Positions 22,600 through 33,071 of a stretch of 64,000 nucleotides of DNA are shown piece by piece; within the stretch, counting starts at the first letter, position 1, and each line of letters starts with the position of its first letter. The notes under the pieces are model-generated. The model was not told where the DNA came from, searched no databases, and saw only the letters and a list, made by a program, of their open reading frames with translations. The position numbers and the translations under genes were made by a program. The stretch lies in assembly GCF_000226095.1 (NCBI RefSeq), contig NC_016472.1, positions 4,278,001 to 4,342,000 on the forward strand, read 5' to 3'. The DNA comes from Thermothelomyces thermophilus ATCC 42464 (lineage: Eukaryota; Ascomycota; Sordariomycetes; Sordariales; Chaetomiaceae).

Positions 22600-24834
22600 C
22601 TTGAAGAGAACGTCGTCGTCGGGGTAGAATTGGATATTGTAGGCGCCAGCGTGGCCGACCCTGGTATTGTAGTGTCGACCCGTCCGAATCTCAGCCGTTT
22701 CAACGGTATATATCCCCCAGAAAGCAGTGCTTTCTCCTTCTCGACTATGCTTCCCGGCGTTTCAGTGTTCGGGCGGTTTGCGGGTCCCGTCTGCGCGACT
22801 CCTGCTCGGCGGGATAAGCCTCGTAAATCGTGTAACCGGATGTGATTCGACTTCTAACGTCGACTGCCATGACGAGGCCCGCGTCAGCAACCTTCTCTGC
22901 ACAAAACCATGACCACTGGCACCTCTAGACAGAGCAGCCCATCGGCGTGGCCAGCACAGGAGAGAGGCTGCATATGACATCCACCTCGGCAACGGCTCAT
23001 TACCCTATCAAGACATCGGTAGTAGCTCGCCCAACACGATCATGGCAAAGAATCGGGCCCACGGCGCACAAACGCACTCGCGAATTCGTCGATTTTGGGG
23101 TGGGTAGGAGCGACAAGTTGCTCGGTTACGGCTGCTACTTCGAGTCGGGGCACAGATCGAGTCCGGCTGAGCTGGCGATGAATGGATAGATACAACGAGC
23201 GACGAAGAAAAAGAACAAAGAAAAAAAGGAGAAGCGAGGGTAAAAGTACAGCTACTATGGGAAAAGGCCTGCAACCGAGTATTCCGTAGTGTAGATGGGG
23301 AACGAGAACAGGAGATGCGCATAGCTGTTATCTTGTGTTTTTGGTGGGCCGCTGCGTCAATGCCTGGGTGCCAAGCTCTCCCAAACGGCCGGGGGATGTG
23401 CGGCAGGCCCACCGCGAATAGGGGCCTCTGTGACGTGCATACTCGACGGATTTAATCCGTACAGTACATAACTGGGATGTAATGAAACGGGTACTGTACG
23501 ATACAAGTCGACTTAAGGCACCTAGAAACAAGCCAGATACGGACAGGAGGCATTCTGCTGGCTCGAATACCTCTTGTATAGTGCAGACGTTTAGTAGCGC
23601 GGTGTATGTATGTGTATGTACGCACTTCCACAGAAGAGAAATATGTAAGACCCAGGGTCGTTAATGCAAGACTTTCCTCGGATATCTTATATGCAGTTCA
23701 CACTTTGGTGGGTACTACTCCGTACATGTAAGACACTTTGGAATGTACGTCCGTATATACAATACATACATACATCAGGTGGCCGGAGCAACGCATGCCC
23801 AAGAACAACCAAGGCAAACCAACGCCTCTTCGTGCTTCCGTGAGAGGATGGTTCCAGCTCAGCAGTAAAGGGTCGCAGCCAGATGCGCGAGCACCTTGTT
23901 ATGGGTGCCGCAGGTGTTGTATGGATGTACGGAGTACTGTACTTAATTCTTGCCTTGAATCGGATAACTAATGATAATCTAGCAACATCTTTGCGCCCGG
24001 TCAACGCCTTGCGCTCAGATCTCGCGGCCCGTCCCGTTAAGTCGGTGTAGCGTGCCAACTAAGTCGTCAGATCAAGGATGTTTTGCATTTCAGCTGTCCT
24101 TTTGCAGAGCTAGCCAAAATCTACCACTACGGAGTAGTTGGGTAATCAAAACTTGACAAGTCTTCGGATGCGGTGTGACGGGAATCGGATGCGCTGTCCT
24201 CCCAGTCATGGGCTTCGGGTAAAGGCCGGCGAAACGGACAATGCCTGCCAGGGTCCCGTACATACCCTAAATCATCCGTATGTACTGTACTGTATGTACG
24301 GATTACTGTACATAGTTAAGTCCTTCGGCTGCAGCCGCTATCAAGGTACCTACCCCACCATGGCGACGCGGGGCACCATTGATGCCACTTGGGCGCTCTG
24401 GTTTGAGAACGTGGGGCGCCCAAAAAATCGACCTCTGACTCGATCGAGACAGCTCGAACCCGAGGCAGCGGACCGCGATATCTTATGCGACGACAAGCGC
24501 CTGGCTCTCTCGGTCATCGACGAGTACCTGACAGAGTGAACTATCCTGCAATTGGTCAAGAATACACAAAGACTACCTTACTGCAGGGTGCGTCTAGGGA
24601 CCGAAAACCATCCTGCCACTCGGCTGTTCCACAGCCTAACCCCGCCATTGTCACACCGTTTGTTGTTTGGTTCCTGTCGCCATGCCACCCTTCCCACCTG
24701 GACGATTGGACTGACAAGATTCACTTGCTTTTGGAGATCACAGTTTCTCAGCTACGCAATCCGCTTGCACCATATACCCTTGCCAATCACCCCTTGGCTT
24801 GACGTCTCAGCGGTATATCTTTCCTTAAACCGCC
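22600..24834. other. Divergent intergenic region between transporter and HIS1
   Basis: The stretch holds TATATA at about 22707-22712, a possible TATA box for the transporter. It has three TACGGAGTA words (23716-23724 inverted, 23928-23936, 24128-24136) and ATACATAC tracts near 23761-23774. A GTACTGTACTGTATGTAC-like patch lies at about 24281-24300. A 59-codon frame at 24360-24539 upstream of HIS1 is listed separately. No other gene is seen. Confidence 0.6.
24360..24539 (+). CDS. Possible small protein or HIS1 upstream open frame (59 aa)
   Basis: The ATG sits in a strong context (CCACCATGG) and the frame encodes 59 residues with ordinary, non-repetitive composition, ending in LALSVIDEYLTE. I do not recognise it. 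The stop codon is 296 bp before the HIS1 ATG, on the same strand. If HIS1 transcripts begin far enough upstream, this would be an upstream open reading frame that lowers HIS1 translation. Amino-acid biosynthesis genes in fungi are often under general amino-acid control, and a TGACTC half-site of the Gcn4/CPC1 type lies at 24436-24441, inside this frame. Equally it may be chance. Confidence 0.3.
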   Translation: MATRGTIDATWALWFENVGRPKNRPLTRSRQLEPEAADRDILCDDKRLALSVIDEYLTE

Positions 24835-26138
24835 ATGGATCTGGTCAACCAGTGTGTCAACACCACGCCCATCCCACTCCCGTGACATTCCCTGCTTTGC
24901 CCAAGACACCCTCTGCCGTCATGCTTTGTAGGCTGACCCACTCAAAAAGCTTAGAAGGCCGGCTCCTCTTTGCAGTTCCCAAGAGTATGTCCCGCCCACA
25001 GTGACCTCGTTCGGGTTCAGTCCCACCATCCATCCATTCATCCCTCGGACCCCGCGATTACTGACCCCGCAAAACCCGCGTTCAAGAGGGCCGTCTCCTC
25101 CAAGCGTCTCTGAACCTCCTCGAAGGCGCCGACATCCAGTTCAAGCGTGAGAACCGCCTCGACATCGCCCTCGTCAAGAACCTGCCGATCGCCCTCGTCT
25201 TCCTCCCCGCGGCCGACATCCCCACCTTTGTCGGCGAGGGCCGGGTCGACCTGGGCATCACGGGCCACGATCAGGTGCAGGAGCACGATGCCGGTGTCCG
25301 GGCGCTCGCGCGCGCCCGGCGCATGAGCAACGAGTGGGATCCCAGCAGGACTGGCAGTGCCAAGCCCCAGGGCTGCGAAACCATCATGGACCTCGGTTTC
25401 GGTGCTTGCCGCCTGCAGGTCCAGGTGCCCGCCAAGGGAGAGTACACCGAGAGCAAGGATTTGATCGGCAAGAACATTGGCACCAGCTTCGTCCACCTCA
25501 CGCGCGAGTACTTTGCTCGCCTCGAGATGGAGCAAGAGGGTATCACGGACCCGGCCCAGATGGAGGGGAGGAAGCTGCGGACAAAGATCATCGAGCTCAG
25601 CGGGAGCGTGGAGGCGGCCTGCGCACTGGGCGTCGCCGACGGTATTGTCGATCTTGTCGGTGAGTCTCGGGCTGAACAACCCCTTCACCCCCCTTCCCTC
25701 CTCTCTTTATTTCCAGCCGACGTATAAGCCTCTTAGACTGATGATCCTCTCCTCCCCTCAGAATCCGGCGAAACAATGAAGGCGGCCGGTCTTAAAGCCA
25801 TCGACACCGTGGTCGAGACGTCCGCCATCCTGATCAAGTCAAAGGCGCCCAGCAACCCGGCGCTGGTTGATCTCATTGCCTCGCGCATCCGCGGCGTCAT
25901 CACGGCCCAAAAGTACGTCTTGTGCCAGTACAACGTGCCGCGCGCCAAGCTGGCCGACGCGACCCGTGTCACGCCGGGCAAGCGCGCCGCCACCGTCACC
26001 TCGCTCGATGAAGAGGGCTGGGTGGCCGTCAGCGCCATGGTGGAAAAGAAACGCATCGCTCCCGTCATGGACGAGCTGGTCCAAGTCGGCGCCGAGGATA
26101 TCTTGGTTCTTGATATCCACAACACGAGGAGTAGCTGA
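24835..26138 (+). CDS. HIS1: ATP phosphoribosyltransferase, four exons
   Basis: Exons are 24835-24851 (17 nt), 24950-24984 (35 nt), 25087-25659 and 25762-26138, giving 333 residues. Donors are GTGTGT, GTATGT and GTGAGT, with CTGAC branch sites in the first two introns. The rebuilt N-terminus MDLVNHLEGRLLFAVPKKGR matches the yeast His1 start closely, which supports both tiny exons. It condenses ATP with PRPP, the first and feedback-controlled step of histidine synthesis in the cytosol. EGRVDLGITGHDQV lies in the catalytic half. The PRPP loop is in DGIVDLVESGETM. The C-terminal regulatory domain carries TPGKRAATVTSLDEEGW. Compared with yeast there is an extra loop of roughly 25-30 residues after GHDQVQEHDAG. 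It is probably a lineage trait, since the frame stays open. Confidence 0.96.
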
Positions 26139-26838
26139 ACAAGTAATGGCCAAGATGGAGGCCTAGAGTATAGATCAAAGGGGGAAAAAAGTAAAAAAAG
26201 GGAGCATATGACATGATGGTGCCCTGCCATAGACTGAGCGTCAACTTTGCATCGGACTCGCTTCTCTCGAGAACAACCCAGTTGTTTGGAACGTATCGAT
26301 CTCAGTCAGTCAGCTGGACGTGCAGGACTGGGCATAGTTTCTCCTTCCTGGGAGGGCATACCAGTGACGATAGATTCTTCTAAGAGCAAGTTTTGTCACC
26401 ATACAATCAACGACACAGAGTTGGCGAGCATCAAAAAGAAAGAAAAAAAGGTGTACAATTTCGGTCAATCTTGTGTGCAGACCCCTCACTCTGGAACAGG
26501 GGGGTATCAAGTGAAAGAAACGCTGTGCGCGCTTCACGACGGCCGACCCGCCCTCCCCAAACGCCATCCCGAACGAAATCCGTAGACCAAAACACAAGCA
26601 ACCTTGAGATAGGAAAATAAAAAGGCAGTCAAGAAGCCAAGTATACCGAACGTGCCGCAGGCACATCCCACCAACCGCTTCACCCCTGCCAGATCCGTCG
26701 AGGGAGGAGGGGTACTCGAAAGAAATAACAACTACAACCCAGGCGGACGAAGCCAAGTAGATACATGAGAAAAGGCACAGCAAAAAAAAACAAGGGTAGT
26801 GAGAGAAAACAATGGCGTTGCCAAAATCACGGCCATAA
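26139..26838. other. Convergent 3' region between HIS1 and SRC1
   Basis: About 700 bp with A-rich patches (26184-26200, 26433-26450, 26780-26791) consistent with two 3' untranslated regions. I see no gene or repeat. Confidence 0.6.
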
Positions 26839-29162
26839 TCAGTAGATAGGGCGGCTCTCTTCCCACTCCCGGTGGATAGCCTTTCGCTCCAACCCGTGGG
26901 GTGCTGAGCTGTCGTCAATCTGCCCCTTAACTTCCGAGTCCCATGATACGCGTGCGCTCTTGCGCCGGCGGGACGCTGCACCATCGCCGGCGCCGAGCCT
27001 GCTGGGTCCTATCCACTCCCAGGCCCTGCCCACCTCGCCATTGCGGCCCTCGCGCTGGCCGGTGCGAACGTTGCTGTTCTGCTCCACAACGGCGCGCACG
27101 CGCTGCCAGAGGCGCTCCCGGTCCGAGAGGTTGTGCATTGAGCGGAGGACATCATCACGCAGGTTGGGCAGGAAAAGGAAAGCGTCCTCGTCGCCTCCCT
27201 CAAAGGCGACTTCTTTTTGGTTTGCGAGGCGCTCGAGGACCTCGTCGACCAGACCGGGGACCTGCGCCGCCAGAGCGCGGTTGTGCAAGAAGCGGCGGCG
27301 ACCGTAGAGGATGGAGAGCAGCGAGAGGATCAGTCCACCAATGCTGAGTCGATGTCGCGCCACTCCAAGCTTGACCGACCGCCGGAGCGCACAGGAGTAC
27401 GAAAGGCTAGCGAGAGAGGTGGACGATATTTTGGTGGTTGGAAAGGCGGAGGCACCTCCGGTTCTATGGGTCCGGCGACGGGTCTGGTTAGTCCAAGGGT
27501 CAATAACTGTGGTGTAGAAACCAATATGCACAACGGAGACCGGCTTCGTTGCTGCATGAAGGACGGGATACTGTAAGCGAAAGAAACTTACTCCGGGGTC
27601 TGAGTTTCCTCCTGCTGAACTTCCACCTCGTCTCTCGCCTTGATTTCTCCAATGGCCGCGGACCAAAGCTCGTCAAACTCTTCGGCAGCCATCCTCTTGC
27701 TTCGCTTCTTGTTGAGGATCTCCTTCAGCTCCTGCTCCTCGATGGCGGGGCTCTCCAGAGGTTCACCCTCGGGCTCGAGGGGCTCACCACACTCATATTT
27801 GGCCCTCCGGTCACGTAGTTCCTCGACTGCCTTGTCGGCGACGGCCTGAACACGCCGGGCCTTTTCGCCGTCCGGCTCGCACGTAGGAGGCAACGGGACA
27901 AGACCACCGAGAGAGAGCGGGTGCGGCTTCAGGATGAAGTCGGGCTCACAACGCGCCGTGAAGTCCTCGTAGCAGTACGCGTGCGGGGGGCAGGGTTCGC
28001 ATTGTGGCTCCAGAACTCCAGTGAGCCAGTCGGGGACTTGGATGTTCTGCATGTCATGGATGTCGAACTTGGAACCCAGTTCCACAGCCCAGTCGGGAAG
28101 CTGAATGTTGGCCGGGACGAGCTGGGTTGGCTCCCTGCCAAGCCCACAGTATCCCACCGCAATCTTCTCCTGCCTGTACCAAGCGGCGTAGGCAACGAGG
28201 AGTGTCGTCACGAGGACCCATATGGGGGTCGACAGGCTCGAGCCGCGCTTGGAAGGCGGCGGAGTCCTCCGCGCGATGGCCACCTCTGGGTTAGCGGCCT
28301 CTTCCTGTGTGAGCGCCAGCTGCTCATCCGGCGTGAATTCCTCGTCGGACTCGATCTCTTGTGTTTGCTGCCGAGCGACCTGGCTGACGGGGACCTCGAT
28401 GTCTCGAGAAACAGTCGTGGAAGGCTCTTTGGCGTCGGCGACGGCATATCCATCCGTTTGCCGACGAGTGGTGGACTGCGCTTGTCTCAGCACCGATTCC
28501 AGGCCGCTCGTCTTGCGCCGATCGGTCGGTGTCTTCAGAGGCGAGGCGGGGGAATTGGCCCCGCTCTGGAAGGGGTTGTCGTTGGTGAAGACGCTGGCGG
28601 TCTCGGGAGTCCGCTTGAAGAAATCCTCTTCCTCCGGCGGCTCAAGCTTGGGCGCCGGAGTCATGCGACGGGTGGATCGAACAGACCGAGGCGGCTCGGC
28701 GTGATCCGGGGCCATGTCGGTGTCGGATGCGGGCGGCGGTTGAGCGCTCGCCGATCGTGATTGCCTCTTGCGGGGGCTTTCTCTGGGCGGCACCGGCGTT
28801 GCTAGACCGTATTCGGGCTCTTCAGATTCGCGCTTGATCCTGGTTGTCTTCCTGGGCGAGCGAGACCGTCTTGTTGAGGGCGGGGGGGGCAGTTCCTCGT
28901 CGTGCAGGTCAGTGCTCGTGGTGCTGTGGGAATCGGCGTCCACGATGCCTCTCGTTGTGCGCTTCGCCCGGGCGCGGGAGGCCAAGATTTGTTTTGATTG
29001 AGGCTGAACATGCTCGTTGAAGAGGTCGATGAGCTGGGGCTTCTTGGCTTGGGACGGATAATGGACATTGTGGGTGACGAGAATAGAGCGCAGGCGCGGG
29101 ACGGTCAGAGACCACGGATCGAAGTCCGGCTGAAGGTAATCTGCGCTCTCCGAGTCCGACAT
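26839..29162 (-). CDS. SRC1: Inner nuclear membrane HeH/Man1-Src1 domain protein, two exons
   Basis: Exons read 29162-27592 and 27463-26839, giving 731 residues. The 128-bp intron has donor GTAAGT, a perfect ACTAAC branch site and acceptor CATAG; phases agree. An N-terminal HeH (LEM-like) helix pair lies at residues 15-52 (LTVPRLRSILVTHNVHYPSQ). A basic, Ser/Thr-rich linker follows, then a membrane span near 309-330 (STPIWVLVTTLLVAYAAWY) and a lumenal Cys-containing region. The second span is near 561-578, and the C-terminal Man1-Src1 domain contains LPNLRDDVLRSMHNLSDRER and VRAVVEQNSNVR. The order fits fungal Src1/Heh1/Heh2, which tether chromatin and rDNA and work with nuclear pore quality control. 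Start is the first ATG after an in-frame stretch lacking one. It converges on HIS1. Confidence 0.93.
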
Positions 29163-29875
29163 GAGGGCGATGTCGATGGTCGAAGAGGGTAAGGGAGGAA
29201 GAATGAGATGCGAAATCGCAGTCCCAGTGACACAGTCGCTGGAATGGACGGAACGACCAGGCAAGGAGCTTATCTACAGCGATTGGAAACTGAAGCTGCC
29301 AAGCGTGTTGCTGCCAGAGTGAAACTAGCTCCGCGAATTCATTCAGCTGTAGAACAATCGAGCAGGTAATGAATGGTCGTTAATTTGCTTCGCAGCTGGG
29401 GTGCAAGATTGTCTCTTCCGACCAAATCGATAAGGCGATGCGGCGGCGGGGGGAAGCGAACAGTTGCCCGGACACGGTAAAAAATTGTTGACGTGGGAGT
29501 GGATAACGAAGCGCCGCCCCAATAGCGTAGAGAGCCAAAACAAAACCTGGCCTGACAGATGACGAAAGCGGAGTGCTGGTTGCTGTGTGGCAACAGATGG
29601 GGCTTTCAGCTCAGCCACCTCATGTGGCGTGTGGCCCACAATGAGCGCCACACACTTCATTTTGAACTCATTCATCAAGGGTACAACGAACAGCAGCCAG
29701 ATTTTAAATCAAGACCCCTAACCCTGAATAAGCGACATGAGTACTCTTTTCTTATGCCTCTGAAACCTTGCCCTGTTAGTCCCCGCCCTCACCGTCGCCA
29801 TCAGTTCCTGATCCATCAACCTCACTCCATCTTTCAGTCACTGTCCCTGTACTCTATCTCTCTGTATCTGCTACT
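29163..29875. other. Intergenic region upstream of SRC1
   Basis: No gene is seen in this 700-bp stretch. It should hold the SRC1 promoter and the 3' end of the small frame at 29876-30088. No notable repeat is visible. Confidence 0.5.
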
Positions 29876-30088
29876 CTATGTGCCTTGTTGAGTTTCTTTC
29901 ATGGCCGGTTCCCTCGAGCCAGAGACTGTGGTAGATGCCTCCTCCCTTTTCTCCCCTTTCCGTTCCTTCGCACCGTCCGTCTTGTCCCTATCCGCGCTCT
30001 CGAGAATCTCGGCTTCGGCTACTGCCGCGGCCGTCGTGATGTCGTAGAGATCTGGTTCCGGCTGTGCCGCGGATTGGTTCTGCGACAT
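29876..30088 (-). CDS. Possible small charged protein (70 aa)
   Basis: An ATG-initiated frame encodes 70 residues. The first half, MSQNQSAAQPEPDLYDITTA followed by Ala/Glu-rich helix-forming sequence, has GC-rich third positions like the neighbouring genes. The second half is Lys/Glu/Arg-rich. There is no membrane segment or known motif, and I do not recognise a family. It lies between SRC1 and the bHLH gene, all on the minus strand. Composition suggests a real small disordered protein, but the length alone is not strong evidence. Confidence 0.4.
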   Translation of the reverse strand: MSQNQSAAQPEPDLYDITTAAAVAEAEILESADRDKTDGAKERKGEKREEASTTVSGSREPAMKETQQGT

Positions 30089-30894
30089 GATGCAGGGAAT
30101 GCGAGGGAGTCCCGTGATATGTTCGCGCCGCGCTTCGTTTTTACCCCAGTGTTACCGTTCGGTGGTGCTTTTCCCACTGCTTCTGTAGTGTCAGGCAAAG
30201 TAAGGATCCAGGAGACGGATGTTTACAGGATGCACTGGTGTGTAGTGGATATGTTGGACCAAAGTTGACTCTTGTGGCAGAAGAGTAACTTTTGGCTGGG
30301 CGGGTAGTGGACTCATCTGCTTCTATTTGCCACCCATGGCCATTTCCTTCTTGCTCTCTATTTCCACTCTCCTTGCCCACTCCTCATGTGCCTGAGAACA
30401 TCTCAGTTCACTTACACAGACCAGCGGATGCCCCTCCCTTGTCCACGTGTCGGCATTCTCCCGCCCGATCTTCCGGACCTCCAAAGACGGCAGGCATGGG
30501 TATATAGGGTATTCGAGAAATCCTTGGTACAGACGGCAATCCTAGCCAGCAAACCCCGTGAATATTCAAGTCTTGATTTAGACTACTTCCTGGGTATTTC
30601 CGCCTTCACTTTCTAGTATACATTTTATCATGCCAACTATGTCCCACACATTCCTCCCTTCGTCAAATATACCGCACCTTACGAGAATTACTAGAGACAA
30701 TTATCTACCTCCACAACGAGCACCGTGTTCTGCCGTTGCGCGGCTCCAAGAGGAGCCAACCCCGATCTATCCCGCGACGCCATCGTAACTCTTTTTTTTT
30801 TTTTTTTTTCCCCCTCCATGTCTCCTATGTCCATTTTCATACCCCCTTGAACTCCCGAGATCCAACGTTGCTATTCATCAGTTTCCCTGTAGGC
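30089..30894. other. Intergenic region with T19 tract and CACGTG
   Basis: This stretch lies downstream of the bHLH gene and upstream of the small frame at 29876-30088. It contains CACGTG at about 30444-30449 and a T19 run at 30792-30810. No gene is supported. Confidence 0.5.
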
Positions 30895-33071
30895 TCAAGC
30901 CGCCTCCTTTTCCTCCGAGGCATTCGCCTTGGCCTTCATTTCGAGTTTCCTCTCCGCCTCCTCCGCACGCCGGTTCGCTTCGGCAACCTCCTGCTTCAGC
31001 TGTTTGATGTACTCGATCGCCATTTCGACGGTACTAGCCTTGCTGCTCGGCACGCCGCCCGCCTTGTCTTTCTTGCCGTCACTGCCCTCACCCTCGCTGT
31101 CCTTCGGCGGCGGCCGGGGGAGCAGCGCGGCGATCTCCTGGAGCGCCGAGTTGATCCTGTTACGGCGGCCTTGCTCGGCAATCTTGTGCGAGGTGCGTTT
31201 CGAGGTGAGGTTCGTCGAGAGCTCGCTCGGGTATGAAACGCCGGGGAGTGTGTTGCCCTCGAGGATGCGCTGGTAGTTCGACTTGGTTGCGAGGAGGAGG
31301 GAAGCGGCTTCTTCGACATCAGGGCCGCCCGGCAGGAGCGGTTTGATGTTGGGTGATATCCTGGGCCTCAAAGCAGGCGAGACCGGGATAGAGCTGACAC
31401 TCCCTCGCTTCTTGCTTCCTCTCGGGAGGAGCTGGGGAGTCTTCTTGGGGCCGGACCCAGGCCCAGCGAGCAGCTGCGGGCTTTGCGTCGTAGTAGCCGG
31501 GGTGGCTGGCGGCTTCACGATAGCAGGCGAGGAGGAAGGCGCCATTGAAGAAGTTTTAGAAGAAGAGTCGGCCTCCTGAGAGGATCGTCCCGGCGTAGGG
31601 TCGTTGGTTGATGCAGCAGCCTTGCTCAAGAAGTTCGCCGATTCGGGAAGCTCGAATGTTTCGATGTGGTCCGTATCGACTACCTCCTGACTGTCAGCTC
31701 TCCGGCCCGCGCTACGGGTACTCGGCGAGCTCAGCTTCATCAGCGATGCAGGAGTCGCCGGGGACGCGAGCCCTGGCCGCCGGGGTTGCAAAGTTCCAGG
31801 AACCGCGCTGGCCTGTGGCGCGATAGATGGGGACGGCTTCGCAGACCGAGGTTGCGGGACAGGAGGCGGAGGCATCTCAATAGCGGTTGTGTCGTTCAGT
31901 GTTTCGGGGGAAACCGAGTCCTCAGAATCCGTTACCCCTGTGGTGGAAGAAGAATTCTGCATCATCGGTGTCGGGAGCAACTGCGAATCTTGGGGAGATT
32001 CTACATTTTCAGCGAGCTCGCTCAGCACCTGGGCATTCAAGCTTGGAGTCGTCGTGGTTCTCCTTCGCAGAGGCTTCGAGATCGGTGACTGCTTGATCCC
32101 GGCCTTTGGCCTCGCTTTCGCCGCATTCTTTCGCGCCTTTTTGGTCAGATCTCCAGGCGCGGCGTTCGACGTTGGAAGTGCGGACGATGAGTCCATGTCC
32201 AGATCAGCAGACGAGTTCGTGGTCGTCACGTTGTGCATCTGATCAAACATGGCAAGAGGGTCGCTCTGGGCGTGTAGAGCTGGGGATGTTAGAGGGCTAA
32301 AATAAGGCCCCGAAACCCCAAACTGCGAGTCGACAGAGAAGTGGGTATCAAGGGGCGTGACTGCCGGCGAGACCAGCGGGGTGAATGACATCTGGCAAGA
32401 GAAGTTAGCACGCCTGACTCTCCGTTGAAGATAACCATACTCGGACTCACATCTGGCTGGTCTTTCATCCTCTGATACCGGTACTCCATGGCCTGTTGTT
32501 GCTGTTGTTGCTGTTGCTGTTGCTGTTGTTGTTGTTGCTGCTGCTCTGGCCCGCTGGACTGGGGGTAGTAATGGTCTGAACCGGGTTGGAGCTCGAGGCT
32601 CTGAGGCGTTGGAGGGACCATGCCATTCTGCTGACGGGCGAAGAAGGCGGCCTGCTGTTCCTCGATATGCCTCTGCTGGTGGCGCAACTTTTGCTGCTGG
32701 AGAAATTGAATCTGCGCGTCAATCGAATCAACAATGGCTTCGTTCGGCGTGGGCGGCGGCATCATTGACACGGGCACGCCCTGATGTGGGGCAGCGGTGG
32801 TGAGAGTCGGCATATGGTGCTGCATAGTTGATACCGCTGGTGATGGGAGAATTGGCGCATCGGTGCCAGTCATTGGGATGTCGATTTGCTCCCGGGCATG
32901 TTGCTGCAGTAGCTGGGGGCCGGTAGAGGATTGAAATTCCTCGAAGTTGTAGTTGATGCTATCGCTCATGTTGCCCATGCCATTCATATCCAGAAACTGC
33001 TGGAAGTCATCTTCAGGCCGGGCGGGGTGGTGGACTGCATGGTCACCAACAGCCCAACTTGACGAGTCCAT
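30895..33071 (-). CDS. nuc-1: bHLH transcription factor, NUC-1/Pho4-like, two exons
   Basis: Exons read 33071-32451 and 32391-30895, giving 705 residues. The 59-bp intron has donor GTGAGT, branch CTAAC and acceptor GCCAG, phase 0, joining QPD to MSFTPLVSPAVTPLDTHF. That junction and the basic region SHKIAEQGRRNRINSALQEI (residues about 605-625) match the NUC-1 family as I remember it. Helix 2 runs through ASTVEMAIEYIKQL. NUC-1 turns on phosphorus-acquisition genes under phosphate starvation and is held back by the Pho80/Pho85-type kinase (PREG/PGOV). About 18 consecutive Gln, encoded by mixed CAA/CAG codons, sit before AMEYRYQRMKDQ. The long middle region is Ser/Pro/Thr-rich, fitting phosphoregulation. 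Orthology is likely but not proven without a tree. Confidence 0.87.
32494..32545 (-). repeat. CAA/CAG trinucleotide tract (polyglutamine)
   Basis: Interrupted CTG/TTG units on the plus strand encode about 18 consecutive Gln in exon 1 of the bHLH gene. The mix of codons makes the tract less prone to slippage than a pure CAG run. Length variation between strains is likely. Confidence 0.85.

Noticed and set aside
24440-24540. Possible tRNA on the minus strand (GGTTCGAGC)
   Set aside because: No paired T stem and no A box at the right distance.
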